From Myxococcales bacterium (GTDB taxonomy: Bacteria > Myxococcota > Bradymonadia > UBA7976 > UBA1532): a DNA stretch of 14,627 nt. The position numbers and the translations under genes were made by a program. Below the pieces are notes generated by a model. The model had not been told where the DNA came from and ran no database searches. It saw only the letters and a list, made by a program, of their open reading frames with translations. Within the stretch, counting starts at the first letter, position 1; each line of letters opens with the position of its first letter. The DNA is taken from assembly GCA_020430675.1 (NCBI GenBank), contig JAGQJJ010000029.1, forward strand, positions 1 through 14,627, read 5' to 3'. This document shows positions 13,281 through 14,627 of the stretch, piece by piece.

Positions 13281-14627
13281 ATGCGAACCGAACTCCTGCT
13301 GACTGATGCCAAGGCGGCCATCTCGGGCGCCGAAATCCTCCTCATTGTTGGCCGCCGCGACCGCCTGCTGGCCGACGACGTGCTCGATCTGCTGCCCGAA
13401 GCGGCGCGCGCGCTGTGGGACGGTCTGATCGACGAAGCGAGCCCCGGCGATGCCGGCGCGGCGGTGAGCACGCGGCTCGCCGGCGAGGGCCCGAAGCGCC
13501 TGATCGCCGCGGTGCTGCCCGAGGCCTGCTCGCGCCATAACAGCCCGGCGCGCCCGCACGCCATCGCTGATCTGGTGCGCAGCCACGCCAATCAAAAAGG
13601 CCAGATCGGCGTGCTGCTTGCCATTGAAGAGGCCGCCCATGCGGTCGCTGCCGTCGGCGCCGCCGCGCGCGCGCTGCCAGCGTATCGGCGCAAGACAAAA
13701 GACGCTGACGCACCGCATCGGGTGCGGGTGGCCTGCCTGGCGGGTGACGGCAAGGCGATCGACCTGGACCGCCTCGAAGTGATCGCCAACGCGGTGCGCA
13801 CGTCGGCGCGGCTGGTCGACATGCCGCCCAACGAGCTGCACACCGACGCTTTTGTCGATCTGGCCCGCGAGACCGCGGCGCGGCTGGGCGTCGACATCGA
13901 GGTGCTCGCGGGCGATGAGCTGGCCCGCGCCGGTTTCGGCGGTTTGGCCGCTGTCGGCCAGGCCGCCGAGCGTCCGCCGGCGCTGGTCGTGCTGCGCTAC
14001 GATCCGCCCCAGGCCGACAAGCAGACGCGCACCATCGCGCTGGTCGGCAAGGGCATCATCTATGACACCGGCGGCCTGTCGCTCAAATCGCGCGAGCATA
14101 TGGCGGGCATGAAGACCGACATGGGCGGAGCCGCCGCGGTCTTTGGCGCTTTCACCGCCGCGGTGCGCCTGGGCACGCCCCACCGCCTGCGCGCGCTGCT
14201 CTGCCTCGCCGAAAACGCCATTGGTTCCAAGGCGTTCCGCAACGATGACATCATCACGCTGTACTCGGGCCGCACCGTCGAGGTGAACAATACCGACGCC
14301 GAGGGCCGCCTCGTGCTCGGCGACGGCGTCGCCTACGCGACGCGGCACCTCAACCCCGATGTGCTCATCGACCTCGCGACGCTCACCGGCGCGCAGCTCG
14401 TCGCGACGGGCCATCGCCACGCGGGCGCGGTCTGCAACGACGACGCGCTCGAAGCCGCCGCCGTCGCCGCCGGCCGCAAGACCGGCGATCTGGTGCACCC
14501 GCTGCCCTATTGCCCCGAGTTCTACCGCAAGGAGTTCAAGAGCCCGGTGGCCGACCTGAAGAACTCGGTCAAGGACCGCATGAACGCGCAGTCTTCATGC
14601 GCCGGGCAGTTTGTCGCCGAGCACTTC
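13281..14627 (+). CDS. M17 leucyl aminopeptidase family (NPEPL1-like), C-terminus missing
   Basis: At least 449 residues, open to the right edge. It is a dinuclear zinc/manganese aminopeptidase that removes N-terminal residues from peptides in the cytoplasm. Key motifs: VGKGIIYDTGGLSLKS with metal/catalytic K257 and D262, MKTDMGGAAAVFGAF, and the M17 signature NTDAEGRLVL at 337-346 with D339, E341 and catalytic R343. The wording IIYDTGGLSLK and DLKNSVKDRMNAQSSCAGQF matches the NPEPL1-like branch (described in animals, with bacterial relatives) better than PepA (GITFDSGGISLKP). ATG 13281 is chosen as the first start after the intergenic gap; its ribosome site (TTAGG) is weak. No signal peptide. 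PepA-like DNA binding should not be assumed for this branch. Confidence 0.9.
   Translation, partial: MRTELLLTDAKAAISGAEILLIVGRRDRLLADDVLDLLPEAARALWDGLIDEASPGDAGAAVSTRLAGEGPKRLIAAVLPEACSRHNSPARPHAIADLVRSHANQKGQIGVLLAIEEAAHAVAAVGAAARALPAYRRKTKDADAPHRVRVACLAGDGKAIDLDRLEVIANAVRTSARLVDMPPNELHTDAFVDLARETAARLGVDIEVLAGDELARAGFGGLAAVGQAAERPPALVVLRYDPPQADKQTRTIALVGKGIIYDTGGLSLKSREHMAGMKTDMGGAAAVFGAFTAAVRLGTPHRLRALLCLAENAIGSKAFRNDDIITLYSGRTVEVNNTDAEGRLVLGDGVAYATRHLNPDVLIDLATLTGAQLVATGHRHAGAVCNDDALEAAAVAAGRKTGDLVHPLPYCPEFYRKEFKSPVADLKNSVKDRMNAQSSCAGQFVAEHF

Noticed and set aside
13251..14498. Minus-strand open frame opposite the M17 aminopeptidase
   Set aside because: Antisense to a gene with the NTDAEGRL signature; low-complexity product.

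Overview
This is a GC-rich chromosomal window from a bacterium with a double membrane: it carries lipoprotein, signal-peptide and periplasmic murein-hydrolase genes. Codons are strongly biased to G/C at the third position. Gene content (short-form citrate synthase, mixed-signature phosphofructokinase, paired metal-dependent amidohydrolases, Asp-box propeller protein, TIR protein) would fit Myxococcota or a related former deltaproteobacterial lineage. That placement is inference; no rRNA or marker is present.

Layout. Positions 1-5649 hold a minus-strand series of six closely spaced genes, read right to left: phosphofructokinase, an unrecognised 285-residue protein, an ABC1/UbiB-type kinase-like protein, an unrecognised membrane protein, an OsmC-type protein, and an exported Asp-box propeller protein that runs off the left edge. 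A short divergent region (5650-5772) separates them from a plus-strand undecaprenyl-diphosphate-synthase-type gene. Next comes an atypical intergenic/leader stretch (6508-6862), then two translationally coupled amidohydrolase genes. The first keeps its metal ligands and is a likely lipoprotein; the second has lost nearly all of them. A citrate synthase gene with a plausible extended -10 promoter follows. Then come a SAM-methyltransferase-like gene and, one base later, a TIR-domain protein with a C-terminal module resembling effector-associated domains. A minus-strand MepA-type murein endopeptidase gene converges on it, two bases away. A divergent M17 aminopeptidase gene (NPEPL1-like) runs off the right edge.

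Most genes are metabolic or envelope functions. The points of most interest are the TIR module beside a methyltransferase-like gene, the active/inactive amidohydrolase pair, a stem-loop that buries the ribosome binding site of the ABC1 kinase gene, and the structured, oddly composed leader before the amidohydrolases. No tRNA, rRNA, CRISPR array, insertion sequence or convincing intrinsic terminator was seen.
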